A stretch of DNA of 52,614 bases from Lachnospiraceae bacterium (GTDB lineage Bacteria > Bacillota > Clostridia > Lachnospirales > Lachnospiraceae): assembly GCA_014804265.1 (NCBI GenBank), contig JAAVAC010000019.1, positions 1-52,614 of the forward strand, read 5' to 3'. This document shows positions 43,900 through 52,005 of the stretch, piece after piece. Each line of letters starts with the position of its first letter. Positions within the stretch are counted from its first letter, which is position 1. The position numbers and the translations under genes are program-made. The notes under the pieces are model-generated. The model saw only the letters and a list, made by a program, of their open reading frames with translations. It searched no databases and was not told the origin of the DNA.

Positions 43900-43902
43900 T
43901 TT

Positions 43903-44133
43903 TTAATCCTCGTTCAGCAGTCTTAAAATCATCTGATATATCTGGCCTGCTGAATTAAAATTTTCCGGTTCCATATCGTCAAAGGAAATTTCAATCCCAA
44001 AGCTTTCATTCAGTTCTCCAATCAGGGAAACCATATCAAAAGAGTCTAAAATACCTCCGTCAATCAGGTTCGTTTCCTTCTCAAAATCAATCTCCGGTCT
44101 TAATTCTTTTAAAATCTTCATTAATTTTTCCAT
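43903..44133 (-). CDS. Acyl/peptidyl carrier protein
   Basis: 76 residues of the phosphopantetheine carrier fold. The attachment serine is Ser31 in GGILDSFDMVSLIGEL. The size and the D-S-F/L motif fit DltC-like and NRPS-type carriers. It should hold the acid activated by the adenylation enzyme at 45013-46572 and offer it to the MBOAT protein. GGAGG precedes the ATG by 9 nt and overlaps the end of the formyltransferase gene. Confidence 0.92.
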   Translation of the reverse strand: MEKLMKILKELRPEIDFEKETNLIDGGILDSFDMVSLIGELNESFGIEISFDDMEPENFNSAGQIYQMILRLLNED

Positions 44134-44137
44134 CGTT

Positions 44138-45016
44138 TTATTCCTCCACTATTTCGTAATTTTTTAAAATAATACATGTTGTTTCTTTTTGTATCATAAT
44201 ATCGCTGTCTGTCACCTGGAGCATTTGTTTTTTGGATTCCATAAAAGAATCCCTGCTTCTTGGTTGTATTTCATACTTTCTCCATGCAAAGGCCTTTCCC
44301 TCATAAAGCAGCCTCGGCTTTTGAAAAACAGATAGCCCGGCATAATCCATGGCTCTTAAAAAAGCACTGATTTTTTTTCCACTCCAGCTCAAATCCAGGA
44401 TGCCTTCTCCCGGCACGTCCTTTTTGTAATGAAACTTATGATTTCCCCTGTCATTCCAGGTAATTTCCCTTATGGTGCCTTCTATAAGGGAATCAAAAAT
44501 TTCCACATACGCTTCATAGGCACATTCTATCTGCTTTTTGAATAATTGATAAGCTGTCATGCTTTCATCCAGCTCGATCTCCTTTTGCAGAAGAATCCCG
44601 CCTCCATCCACCTTTTCCACCATATAATGCCAGGTAATTCCTGCCTTTTCATCTTGCTCAAAAATTGCCCAGGCTTCCGCATTTCTGCCGGGATGGGCCG
44701 GTAAGAGCGCCTGATGGAGATTGACTGCCCTGATGTTTTCTTTTGCCAACACTTCTGCCGGCAGAATTCTTTCATTAATGGCACTGACCAGTAAAAGGGG
44801 AGCCTCTTCTTTTTTCAAGGCTTCAAACACTTCCTCTGGAGTGCGATAAAAACAGGGGATTTCTGCTGCTGCCGCCTGCTTCTCAAGAATCACTGACTTT
44901 TTCAGCCCCATATCATACAAGGTAACCGGCATTCCCTTCTTCTTTGCATAAGCGGCACATTGAATTGCCAGCTTTCCCGTACCTGCTACACAGACCTTTT
45001 CTACTTTTCCATTCAC
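44138..45016 (-). CDS. N10-formyl-THF-dependent formyltransferase-like protein
   Basis: 292 residues with the methionyl-tRNA formyltransferase fold. Catalytic triad candidates are N99 and H101 (RAVNLHQALLPAHPGRNAEA) and D137 (VEKVDGGGILLQ), matching the N-x-H ... D pattern of Fmt/ArnA. The C-terminal portion (about 200-292) resembles the Fmt-C OB domain only loosely. Its place between an adenylation enzyme and a carrier protein recalls the formylation (F) domain of LgrA, which formylates a carrier-bound amino acid; this use is inference. Start GTG at 45016 overlaps the upstream stop as GTGA, with GGAG 8 nt upstream. Confidence 0.85.
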   Translation of the reverse strand: MNGKVEKVCVAGTGKLAIQCAAYAKKKGMPVTLYDMGLKKSVILEKQAAAAEIPCFYRTPEEVFEALKKEEAPLLLVSAINERILPAEVLAKENIRAVNLHQALLPAHPGRNAEAWAIFEQDEKAGITWHYMVEKVDGGGILLQKEIELDESMTAYQLFKKQIECAYEAYVEIFDSLIEGTIREITWNDRGNHKFHYKKDVPGEGILDLSWSGKKISAFLRAMDYAGLSVFQKPRLLYEGKAFAWRKYEIQPRSRDSFMESKKQMLQVTDSDIMIQKETTCIILKNYEIVEE

Positions 45017-46572
45017 TTCTTTTTCTCCATATATTCCTGTTTTAATCGATAACGGTCCATCTTTCCATGACTGTTTTCCGGTATTTTATCCATCCGGCAA
45101 AATACATTGGGACACATATATTTTGGAAGCATATTATGGAGCACCCTGATGATTTCCTTTTCGATTTCTTTTTTTGCCTGATAAAATAATACGATCTTCT
45201 CCTGTACCTCATCATAAATACAGCAACATTTTTCCACTTCCCCCACAGCATTGACAAAAGCCTCTACTTCCAAAAGCTCTATCCTGTGGCCCATATGCTT
45301 TATCTGATGATCTTTTCTTGCCGTAAACACAAGCTCTCCCCGGTCATTTATATAACCCATGTCCCCGGTCCGATATATCATGTCCCGGTAAGCATCATGA
45401 AGAGGATTCTGACAAAATGCCTTCTCTGTAGCCTCCTTGTCCCTGTAATAGCCCAAAGCAAGCGAAGAGCCCCTCACACAGATTTCTCCGGTATTTCCCG
45501 GCTCTGTCAGCTTATTTTCCTTATCTAAAAGCAGAACTTCCGTATTGGGAAATGCTTTTCCAATAGGCAGTACCTCCTCTGGCAGAAAGTCCCGGTCCAC
45601 TATGTAATAAGTGCAGTTGCAGGTAATTTCCGTAGGCCCGTATAGGTTTACATAAAGCGCCTCCTTCTTATGACTCTGCCAATAGTGCAGCACTTTCATA
45701 GGAAGCACCTCTCCAGAGAACATGATTTTCTCTAAATACTGTGGGGTTTCTTTTTCAAATACCCGAAAGGATGCTGCAACTCCTAAAGCAGATGCTGCCC
45801 ATATGATTGTGGTAATTCTTTTTTCATTGAAATACCCGGCAAGCTTTTTCGGCAGGACAAACATGCTTCTTGGCATAATGTGCATGGACGCCCCATTTTT
45901 TAAGGTCAGATAGATATCCTTTACCGATACATCAAAATCAAAGGGCGCCTGATTCGCAAATACTTCCCCGGAAGAAAATTGAAATATCTTTGTAAACTGC
46001 TCAGCCATATCAATAACGGACCTATGGGAAATCAACACTCCCTTAGGAATGCCGGTAGAGCCGGAAGTAAATATCATATAAAGAGGATCGGTGTCCAAGT
46101 GCTGCTCTCTAATCCTGCTCAGCTGCTTTAAATTCTCCTCTTCCTTTTTGGCTTCTGAATGAGATGTTTTGCAAAAAGAATCTTGTATTAATTCTTCCAG
46201 AAACAATGTCTTTATTTCTTTTTCAAGCTTCTCTTTCAGTCCCTCATCCTCTTTTTTTAATATCAGATATCTTGGCCTTACCACCGACAAGATTACCCTG
46301 ATTCTTTCCGCCGGCAGGCTTTTATCCACGGGAACATAAAAGCAGCCACTGTACACGATTCCCATAAATGCGGCTATGCTTTTTACATCCTTGTCGATCA
46401 ATACCACAACCGGTTCCTTATAAGCACCTTTTTCTATCAGATTCTCCCCTATTTTTTTAGCCATCGTTACCAATTGCTTATAGGTAAGCTGCTCCAGTTC
46501 ATCACTAAATGCCAGCTTGTCCGGATAGAGCTTTTCCGCTCTTTCCAGATATTCCAGTACATTACAGACCAT
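45013..46572 (-). CDS. Amino acid adenylation enzyme (DltA/NRPS A-domain-like)
   Basis: 519 residues, a stand-alone ANL enzyme. Core motifs: YMIFTSGSTGIPKGVLISH (A3), FDFDVSVKD (A4), NLYGPTEITCNCT (A5), YRTGDMGY (A7), HQIKHMGHRIELLEVE (A8) and NSHGKMDR with the A10 lysine. It activates an amino or related acid with ATP and transfers it to the carrier protein. The FDFDVS motif has the amino-group aspartate, implying an alpha-amino or similar substrate; the other pocket residues do not clearly match D-Ala DltA. AAAGGCG precedes the ATG at 46572. Confidence 0.92.
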   Translation of the reverse strand: MVCNVLEYLERAEKLYPDKLAFSDELEQLTYKQLVTMAKKIGENLIEKGAYKEPVVVLIDKDVKSIAAFMGIVYSGCFYVPVDKSLPAERIRVILSVVRPRYLILKKEDEGLKEKLEKEIKTLFLEELIQDSFCKTSHSEAKKEEENLKQLSRIREQHLDTDPLYMIFTSGSTGIPKGVLISHRSVIDMAEQFTKIFQFSSGEVFANQAPFDFDVSVKDIYLTLKNGASMHIMPRSMFVLPKKLAGYFNEKRITTIIWAASALGVAASFRVFEKETPQYLEKIMFSGEVLPMKVLHYWQSHKKEALYVNLYGPTEITCNCTYYIVDRDFLPEEVLPIGKAFPNTEVLLLDKENKLTEPGNTGEICVRGSSLALGYYRDKEATEKAFCQNPLHDAYRDMIYRTGDMGYINDRGELVFTARKDHQIKHMGHRIELLEVEAFVNAVGEVEKCCCIYDEVQEKIVLFYQAKKEIEKEIIRVLHNMLPKYMCPNVFCRMDKIPENSHGKMDRYRLKQEYMEKKK

Positions 46573-46611
46573 TTTTATTCGCCTTTCTGTTGTTGGTTTT
46601 TCTAGTTACAT

Positions 46612-47604
46612 TCATTTTGTAAAAATCCGGTCGTAAAACTGCTTTTTGATTTCTTCAGGAACTTCCTTGAAATTCTCCTGGTCTTTTTGCGCTATTTGTT
46701 CTGCTTCTTCTATAGAAAGCTCTCCTCTTCGAACAGAAACCGCCAATTCCCCTGTCCTAATAGGAAATCCTCTTTTTTCCAGACTCATGCTCTCTGCCAT
46801 GGCATGGGCAAAGCAATCTGCATGTCCGCTGACTCCCTTAGGACGCATCCACCCGATTTTCTCCTCCAGAAACTTCATGGTGTCTTCCTCACTGATATCA
46901 TGATATGCAAAATAAGAAACAGCTTCCGCCTCAACATCCTTTAAATAATCCATTCGTCCTGTTTTGTCCGCTCTTTCTTCCAGCCCCCGAAACATCTGGT
47001 ATTCAAATTCTTTTAAATGATGGGAGCTTTCAAAAGGTTCAATCCCCTTTGTGCTGTCTGCGCATTGTAAGATTTGTCCCTTTGTCCTTCCATTTATAAT
47101 AAGGGGTATCTTATTTTGTGCTGCAAACAGATAACTGTAATAGTGCATATTGTGAAAGCAGACCGAACAGAAATTATGCATCATCTTCACACAGGCAGTA
47201 TATTGTTTCCGCAATTTTTCATCATTCATGGAAAAGGTAATATGGTCCACCTTTAATTTTTCCAGTGCATTTTCTATATTGTTTTTTCCATATTCTGTAG
47301 AAAAGCCGTTGTCAAAAGTAAATGCCAGCACCCTCATTCCATATTTTTCTTTTAACTGATAAATAATATAGGTGCTGTCCTTTCCTCCGCTGAACCCTAC
47401 CAGACAGTCATATTTGGAGCCTGCCTCCTTTGCCTTTTTCTTTCCTGCTTCCATTTTTTGCAGGAAAATCCTTTCAAGCTCCTCTTTATTTTCCAATATA
47501 TCCTTATGTTTTTCATAAAACTCACAATAATTGCAAACATCCTCCTGATTGAACCGGATATTCGTATAATTTTCCCATAATCCACATTTCTTACAACGTT
47601 TCAC
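46612..47604 (-). CDS. PP-loop ATPase, N-acetyl-sugar-amidotransferase-like; first gene of the dlt-like operon
   Basis: 330 residues. An N-terminal zinc-ribbon-like pair (C4-x2-C7 and C24-x2-C27) is followed by the PP-loop FSGGKDS (71-77), HITFSMNDEK, and NFCSVCFHNMH. This combination is seen in the WbpG/PseA-like amidotransferase family, which adenylates a substrate carbonyl for amidation or, in related proteins, sulfur insertion. Typical partners (a glutaminase HisH-like subunit) are not in the window. The start is GTG at 47604 with GGAGG 7 nt upstream. It begins the minus-strand run of PP-loop, adenylation, formyltransferase, carrier, MBOAT and SGNH genes. Confidence 0.8.
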   Translation of the reverse strand: MKRCKKCGLWENYTNIRFNQEDVCNYCEFYEKHKDILENKEELERIFLQKMEAGKKKAKEAGSKYDCLVGFSGGKDSTYIIYQLKEKYGMRVLAFTFDNGFSTEYGKNNIENALEKLKVDHITFSMNDEKLRKQYTACVKMMHNFCSVCFHNMHYYSYLFAAQNKIPLIINGRTKGQILQCADSTKGIEPFESSHHLKEFEYQMFRGLEERADKTGRMDYLKDVEAEAVSYFAYHDISEEDTMKFLEEKIGWMRPKGVSGHADCFAHAMAESMSLEKRGFPIRTGELAVSVRRGELSIEEAEQIAQKDQENFKEVPEEIKKQFYDRIFTK

Positions 47605-47720
47605 CTTTTTCCTCCACTAATATTCTCTGTAAATGTACATTTTTCTACTTTTATACTTTATATTAGGAATGTGATAGAAATTTGAGGATTGTAGAAAGAG
47701 GCGTATCTATTTAGAAAAAT

Positions 47721-47754
47721 AAAAAATTGGCGGTGGAATTTCTCCTGCCGCCAT
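47721..47754 (-). terminator. Terminator after the trpZ-like gene
   Basis: GGCGG (47729-47733) pairs with CCGCC (47748-47752) in an extended imperfect stem; on the minus strand it is followed by a run of T. An outer inverted repeat, GAGGCGTATCTAT near 47698 and ATAGATATGCCTC near 47759-47771 (12 of 13 matching), encloses it. Confidence 0.8.
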
Positions 47755-47786
47755 ATTATAGATATGCCTCTATTTTATCCTATTCT

Positions 47787-48560
47787 TTAATTACCGCACT
47801 CTACGCTGATTTGATTAAAGATTTTCATGATTTCTTCCGTGTCCATCTTTTCCTTTTTTGCACCGGCTTTATCCAGAATCGCTTTTCCCTCATGCATCAT
47901 AATCAGCCGGTTTCCATATTCCACTGCGTATCTAAGATTATGAGTTACCATAATGGTGGTCACCTTTTTTTCCCGGACGATTTTATCGGTAAGCTCCATA
48001 ATAATCTCTGCCGTCTTAGGATCAAGGGCCGCCGTATGCTCATCCAAAATCAGAAAATCAATGGGGGTCATAGTTGCCATTAAAAGGGAAACTGCCTGTC
48101 TCTGCCCTCCCGACAAAGAGCCTACCTGTGTATGCAGCTTATCCTCCAATCCCAAGTTCAGCTGTGCCAACAGCTCTTTATAATAAGCAATCCGGCTTTT
48201 TCTGACTCCTCTTGCAAGTCCATAAGGCTTTCCTTTATTATCCGCAATCGACATATTTTCCAAAATAGTCATGCTGGGACAGGTTCCCTTGGATGGGTCC
48301 TGATATACCCTTCCGATCCTGCGGTGTCTCAAATAATCTTTTTTTCCTGTAATATCCGTATCATTCACAATTATTTTTCCGTCGTCCACATCAATGCTTC
48401 CACAAATGATGTTCAACAGTGAGGTTTTTCCGGAACCATTGCTTCCCACAACCGCCACAAATTGTCCGTCCTCAATGGTCAGGTTGAAATCCTGAAAAAG
48501 GCAAAGTTCGTTGACGGAGCCGGGATTATAATATTTGTTGATATGTTTAAGCTCTAGCAT
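47787..48560 (-). CDS. trpZ: ABC transporter ATP-binding protein (predicted tryptophan uptake)
   Basis: 257 residues with Walker A GSNGSGKTSL, signature LSGGQ, Walker B LILDEHTAALD and the switch His in MVTHNLRYAV. It powers the permease encoded just upstream. The start overlaps the permease gene by 14 nt. The symbol follows the published trpXYZ naming for T-box-controlled transporters of this type; the specificity is inferred from the leader. Confidence 0.85.
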   Translation of the reverse strand: MLELKHINKYYNPGSVNELCLFQDFNLTIEDGQFVAVVGSNGSGKTSLLNIICGSIDVDDGKIIVNDTDITGKKDYLRHRRIGRVYQDPSKGTCPSMTILENMSIADNKGKPYGLARGVRKSRIAYYKELLAQLNLGLEDKLHTQVGSLSGGQRQAVSLLMATMTPIDFLILDEHTAALDPKTAEIIMELTDKIVREKKVTTIMVTHNLRYAVEYGNRLIMMHEGKAILDKAGAKKEKMDTEEIMKIFNQISVECGN

Positions 48561-49437
48561 CTGTCTTCACCTTCCTCTTCCTGTCCATTCCTGCTACTAA
48601 AATCAAAAGGAATAATACAGCCGTTACTAATTTCAAGTCACTGGATTGCAAGCCCATGCGGATTGCCAGGGCCACACATCCCTTATACAAAATGGAACCG
48701 ATTACCACACTGGAGGTTATCCTTAAAATGGTTACCTTCTGAAACAGACTGGTTCCAATGATGACACTGGCAAGGCCGATTACTACCGTACCTGTACCAA
48801 AGGAAGCATCATAATACCTTTGCTGCTGTGCAAACAGGCATCCGCTTAAGGACACGAGACCGTTTGCAATGGATAATCCCACGATTTTCACAAATCCCTT
48901 ATCAATTCCAAGACTTGTCACTATGGCTTCATTGTCTCCCACTGCCCTAAGCATATAACCGGATTTCGTATGAAGATACCAATCCAACAAATACTTGGTC
49001 AGCATCGTGATGATCAAAATCAGGATGACTGTCTGAAAGGAAGACAGCGCTGTGGGAAATATGGCATCTATCAGCTCATTTTCGAAAATATTAGGTTTAT
49101 TATAAATAGGCAGATTGGCTCTTCCCACAATTCGTAAATTTACCGTATAGAGAGCCGTCATCATAATAATGCCGGATAACAAATCCCGCACCTTCAGCTT
49201 AACATGAATGATGCCGGTAAGCATTCCGATAAATGCCCCTGCAATAAAGCTGACTGGCAGAGTGAGCAATGGATTCCAATCCCTGCTGATTAAAACTGCA
49301 GTAATGGCGGCTCCCATAGGGAAGCTGCCATCTACAGTCAAGTCAGGAAAATCCAATATCTTATAGGTAATATAAACTCCCAATGCCATTATGGCATAAA
49401 TGAGCCCTTGTTCAAATACACTTAATAGTAAGATCAA
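48547..49437 (-). CDS. trpY: ABC transporter permease (predicted tryptophan uptake)
   Basis: 296 residues with about 9-10 helices, resembling the branched-chain/TrpY permeases (LTVDGSFPMGAAITAVLI and YMLRAVGDNEAIVTSLGID). The start is TTG at 49437 with GGAGG 7 nt upstream. It is 26 nt after the binding-protein gene. Confidence 0.85.
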   Translation of the reverse strand: MILLLSVFEQGLIYAIMALGVYITYKILDFPDLTVDGSFPMGAAITAVLISRDWNPLLTLPVSFIAGAFIGMLTGIIHVKLKVRDLLSGIIMMTALYTVNLRIVGRANLPIYNKPNIFENELIDAIFPTALSSFQTVILILIITMLTKYLLDWYLHTKSGYMLRAVGDNEAIVTSLGIDKGFVKIVGLSIANGLVSLSGCLFAQQQRYYDASFGTGTVVIGLASVIIGTSLFQKVTILRITSSVVIGSILYKGCVALAIRMGLQSSDLKLVTAVLFLLILVAGMDRKRKVKTDARA

Positions 49438-49463
49438 ACCTTTTCCTCCATATCATTTTCCAC

Positions 49464-50594
49464 TTATTCTACCACGATTGTATCAAATACCTGATAAGCG
49501 CTGTTTACAAATTCTTCTGCCAGTGTAAGTCCGATTTTATTTGCTGCTTCGGTATTTACATAAAGACTTGCTTCGGTAATGGTTTCAAATTGCATTTCAG
49601 ATGCTTTTGCTTCCCCCTTTAATACCTTGGCAGCCATATGTCCTGTCTGCTTTCCAAGCTCGAAATATTCCAGTCCCATGGAAGCTACGCAACCGCTTTT
49701 TACCTGTTCGATTTCCGAACCAAATACCGGGATATTCTTTGCGTTTGCTGCTGCCAGTTCCGTCTGCAGGGCTGATACTACCGTATTGTCCGTTAAGTTC
49801 GTAATGCAATCCACCTTATCGGCCAAGTTAGCTGCTGCTAATTCTACGTCTCCTATCGTATTGATGCCCGTATCCACGATTTCAAATCCATACTCCTGTG
49901 CATGTTTCTTGTATTCTGCAATAGTGCTTTCAGAATTTGTTTCGCTTGTAGTATAAATAATTCCAATGGTTTTTGCATCCGGCAATATATCACGTATCAT
50001 CTGAAGCTGCTCTGTAACCGCCAGATAATCGGAAGTGCCCGTTATGTTTCCTACCGGCGTTCCATCTTCCTCTGCCAGACCTGCTGCTACCGGGTCGGAT
50101 ACTGCTGTATAAATAACCGGAATTTCTGTATTCATTGTGGAGTTATAAGCACTCATGGCAGATGGGGTGGCAATCCCGCAGATTAAATCCACATTCTGGG
50201 ATACATAATTATCAGCAATAGTACTTGTGGTTCCGGTATCTGCCTGTGCATTATCAAACAGTACGGTCAGGTTTTCCCCCTCCACAAATCCTTCTTCTGC
50301 AAGACCTGCAAGAAATCCTTCTTTACAGTTATCCAAGGAACCATGCTCCGCAAACTGGGAGATACCAATGGTATAGCTGCCTTCCACCAGCTTAACATCC
50401 TCGTTTCCTTCTGTGTTCTCCAACATTTCTCCATCTTCAGGTGTCTCTGTTTCTGTTTCTCCTTCTGTCACATCTTCCTCTGGATTTTCTGCTGTCTGAC
50501 TGGTATTGGAGGCTTCCTCCGTTGTGTTTCCACAGGCCATTAAATTAGCCGCTACTACCATACTCAATAATAATGCGATTACTTTCTTTTTCAT
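49464..50594 (-). CDS. trpX: Substrate-binding lipoprotein (predicted tryptophan uptake)
   Basis: 376 residues. A signal peptide ends in the lipobox LMAC (Cys21), then a Thr/Glu-rich linker (to about 65), and an ABC_sub_bind-type periplasmic fold with YTIGISQFAEHGSLDNCKEG, DNAQADTG, TPSAMSAYNS and IPVIYTAVSDPVAAG. ATG at 50594 is chosen because GGAGAGG precedes it and the signal peptide then starts correctly; the frame is open to 50717 only because it crosses the T-box leader. It is controlled by the T-box at 50653-50945. Confidence 0.9.
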   Translation of the reverse strand: MKKKVIALLLSMVVAANLMACGNTTEEASNTSQTAENPEEDVTEGETETETPEDGEMLENTEGNEDVKLVEGSYTIGISQFAEHGSLDNCKEGFLAGLAEEGFVEGENLTVLFDNAQADTGTTSTIADNYVSQNVDLICGIATPSAMSAYNSTMNTEIPVIYTAVSDPVAAGLAEEDGTPVGNITGTSDYLAVTEQLQMIRDILPDAKTIGIIYTTSETNSESTIAEYKKHAQEYGFEIVDTGINTIGDVELAAANLADKVDCITNLTDNTVVSALQTELAAANAKNIPVFGSEIEQVKSGCVASMGLEYFELGKQTGHMAAKVLKGEAKASEMQFETITEASLYVNTEAANKIGLTLAEEFVNSAYQVFDTIVVE

Positions 50595-50652
50595 AATTTT
50601 CCTCTCCTTTTCATTCCTTTCAAGAAATCTGCTCCTATGGACTTTGGCATAC

Positions 50653-50685
50653 AAAAAACCGCCCCAAGCATATGCTTGAGACGGT
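50653..50685 (-). terminator. T-box terminator hairpin
   Basis: On the minus strand ACCGTCTCAAGC pairs with GCTTGGGGCGGT across an ATAT loop and is followed by six T. Confidence 0.88.
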
Positions 50686-50945
50686 AATAAACTTGTTATT
50701 ATCGCGGTACCACTCAAATTGACGTAATGTCCACTTTATCATGTACTAACATACATGTCACCTGGATAACGGGCGTGCCTCCCGCCGGCGCCTACTGTCA
50801 TTCCCTTTTCTGCTCTTACATCAAGGGGCTTTCGCTTCAGACCGGCCTCAAAAGTCCATTCATCAAAAATCCATTTACCGCAATTCCACCGCCTGCGACT
50901 CTCTTTGAAACTTCCTAATGACTACTTCTCTTTCTCAAAGGTTTA
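50653..50945 (-). promoter_or_regulatory. T-box riboswitch with UGG (Trp) specifier
   Basis: On the minus strand the T-box core GAGTGGTACCGCG is at 50715-50703. Upstream are the AGAGAG and GGTGG elements of stem I (near 50903-50888) and the specifier region GAATGGACTTTTGAG, where UGG (50858-50856) is the likely Trp codon. Downstream is the terminator hairpin (50653-50685). Uncharged tRNA-Trp should stabilise the antiterminator and turn on trpXYZ. The specifier call is by eye against the usual stem I layout. Confidence 0.88.
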
Positions 50946-50981
50946 TTTTATGTGCTTTTGTTACTTTTTGTAACTGTGCTT

Positions 50982-51010
50982 ACTTTAACGCATAATTAGG
51001 GATTTGTCAA
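50982..51010 (-). promoter_or_regulatory. Promoter of the trpXYZ T-box transcript
   Basis: On the minus strand TTGACA (51010-51005), 17-nt spacer, TAAAGT (50987-50982). It lies just after the stop of the gene at 51025 and about 40 nt before stem I. Confidence 0.65.
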
Positions 51011-51024
51011 TAGGGGATTTATTT

Positions 51025-51612
51025 TTAGTCCGTCTGGGAAACTGTTTCCATTGTTTCTGCAACATCTACGATTTCGGGAGCGCCTGATGCAGCTTCTGCA
51101 TTTTCTGCAACTTCCTGGGGATCATCGTATTCTTTTTCTTCTTCCTCGCCCCAGAGGGAATCGTATTTTTCTTTCTTTTGCTGTTGTGCCATTGCACCTA
51201 TGTTTTTTGCAGTCTGGTACATTTCAAAGCTGAATTCCATCAATTTCTTTTCATCTGAGGCCGGTACGATTGCACCTTTCATAATACGGCGTGCCACTTC
51301 CATAATTTTCCCCATGTCAATGGCATACTCCTCTGCGGCATCTGCCTGTTGTTCCGCTACTGTGGCATTCCAGTATGCGCAGTACTGATCTGCTAACCGG
51401 TCTAAATAATCATAATATTCCTGTTGCTTTTCATCTAAAGCATTTAAAGTCAGTTCCAGTGTGGCAGCTTCCGATTCGTACTGTTCCTGCTTGTCTGTGG
51501 AAACCTTCATCCGGTTCTGTATATTTTTTAGCTGCTTTGATATGGAAGCTTTCTGTGCCTGGTATTCCTTTACCTGTTGTCTGTAAATTTGCTGGGCTTC
51601 TCCGATTTTCAT
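51025..51612 (-). CDS. Coiled-coil protein of unknown function (195 aa)
   Basis: 195 residues. The first half (about 5-90) is a long helix rich in Gln, Lys and Glu (QQIYRQQVKEYQAQKASISK and following), probably a coiled coil. The middle continues helical (EVARRIMKGAIVPASDEKK), and the tail is acidic (GEEEEKEYDDPQEVAENAE). It lacks a signal peptide. Family unknown to me. ATG at 51612 is chosen for the AAGGA 9 nt upstream; an in-frame ATG at 51648 lacks one. It is transcribed alone from the 51613-52005 intergenic region. Confidence 0.7.
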   Translation of the reverse strand: MKIGEAQQIYRQQVKEYQAQKASISKQLKNIQNRMKVSTDKQEQYESEAATLELTLNALDEKQQEYYDYLDRLADQYCAYWNATVAEQQADAAEEYAIDMGKIMEVARRIMKGAIVPASDEKKLMEFSFEMYQTAKNIGAMAQQQKKEKYDSLWGEEEEKEYDDPQEVAENAEAASGAPEIVDVAETMETVSQTD

Positions 51613-52005
51613 ATGATCACATCCTTGTATATTTTTAAATACGTCCATGCATTTATATTTATATCGTCTTATTTGCTTATAAAATCAATAGCCTCTTTCC
51701 AAAATGTGGACAGAAAAATTAGAATGCAGCCTGCAAAAGACTTTGTATGGTAATTGGAAATGCAACTTTTTTATCCATTATTTCTGCCTCTTATTTTCTA
51801 TTTTTTTCAATCCATTTTACTGCAAAATCAACAATTTCCCGCTGACTCATGCACGTAACTTCAGCATTACCAATATTAACTTTATTTACATTTTCACAAT
51901 CTTTTTATAAATATTTTTTTGCATGATTCCCTACTTATGGCTTATAATGGTATATAGGAATCCATCAAACATATATCTTACAACTTATTATCAGGAGGAA
52001 CCAAT
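51613..52005. other. Divergent intergenic region (393 nt)
   Basis: Very AT-rich. It contains the plus-strand promoter at 51919-51948. I see no repeat, RNA gene or reading frame with family character in the rest. Confidence 0.5.
51919..51948 (+). promoter_or_regulatory. Promoter of the 126-aa gene
   Basis: TTGCAT (51919-51924), 18-nt spacer, TATAAT (51943-51948), 58 nt before the ATG at 52006. The -35 is weak. Confidence 0.55.

Noticed and set aside
41295-46572. Plain dltABCD operon for D-alanylation
   Set aside because: Gene order, the intervening formyltransferase, the large MBOAT and the adenylation pocket do not match canonical dltABCD, so D-Ala was not assigned.
50595-50717. N-terminal extension of the trpX-like protein
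   Set aside because: The extra codons lie in the T-box core and terminator, and the lipoprotein signal starts at 50594.
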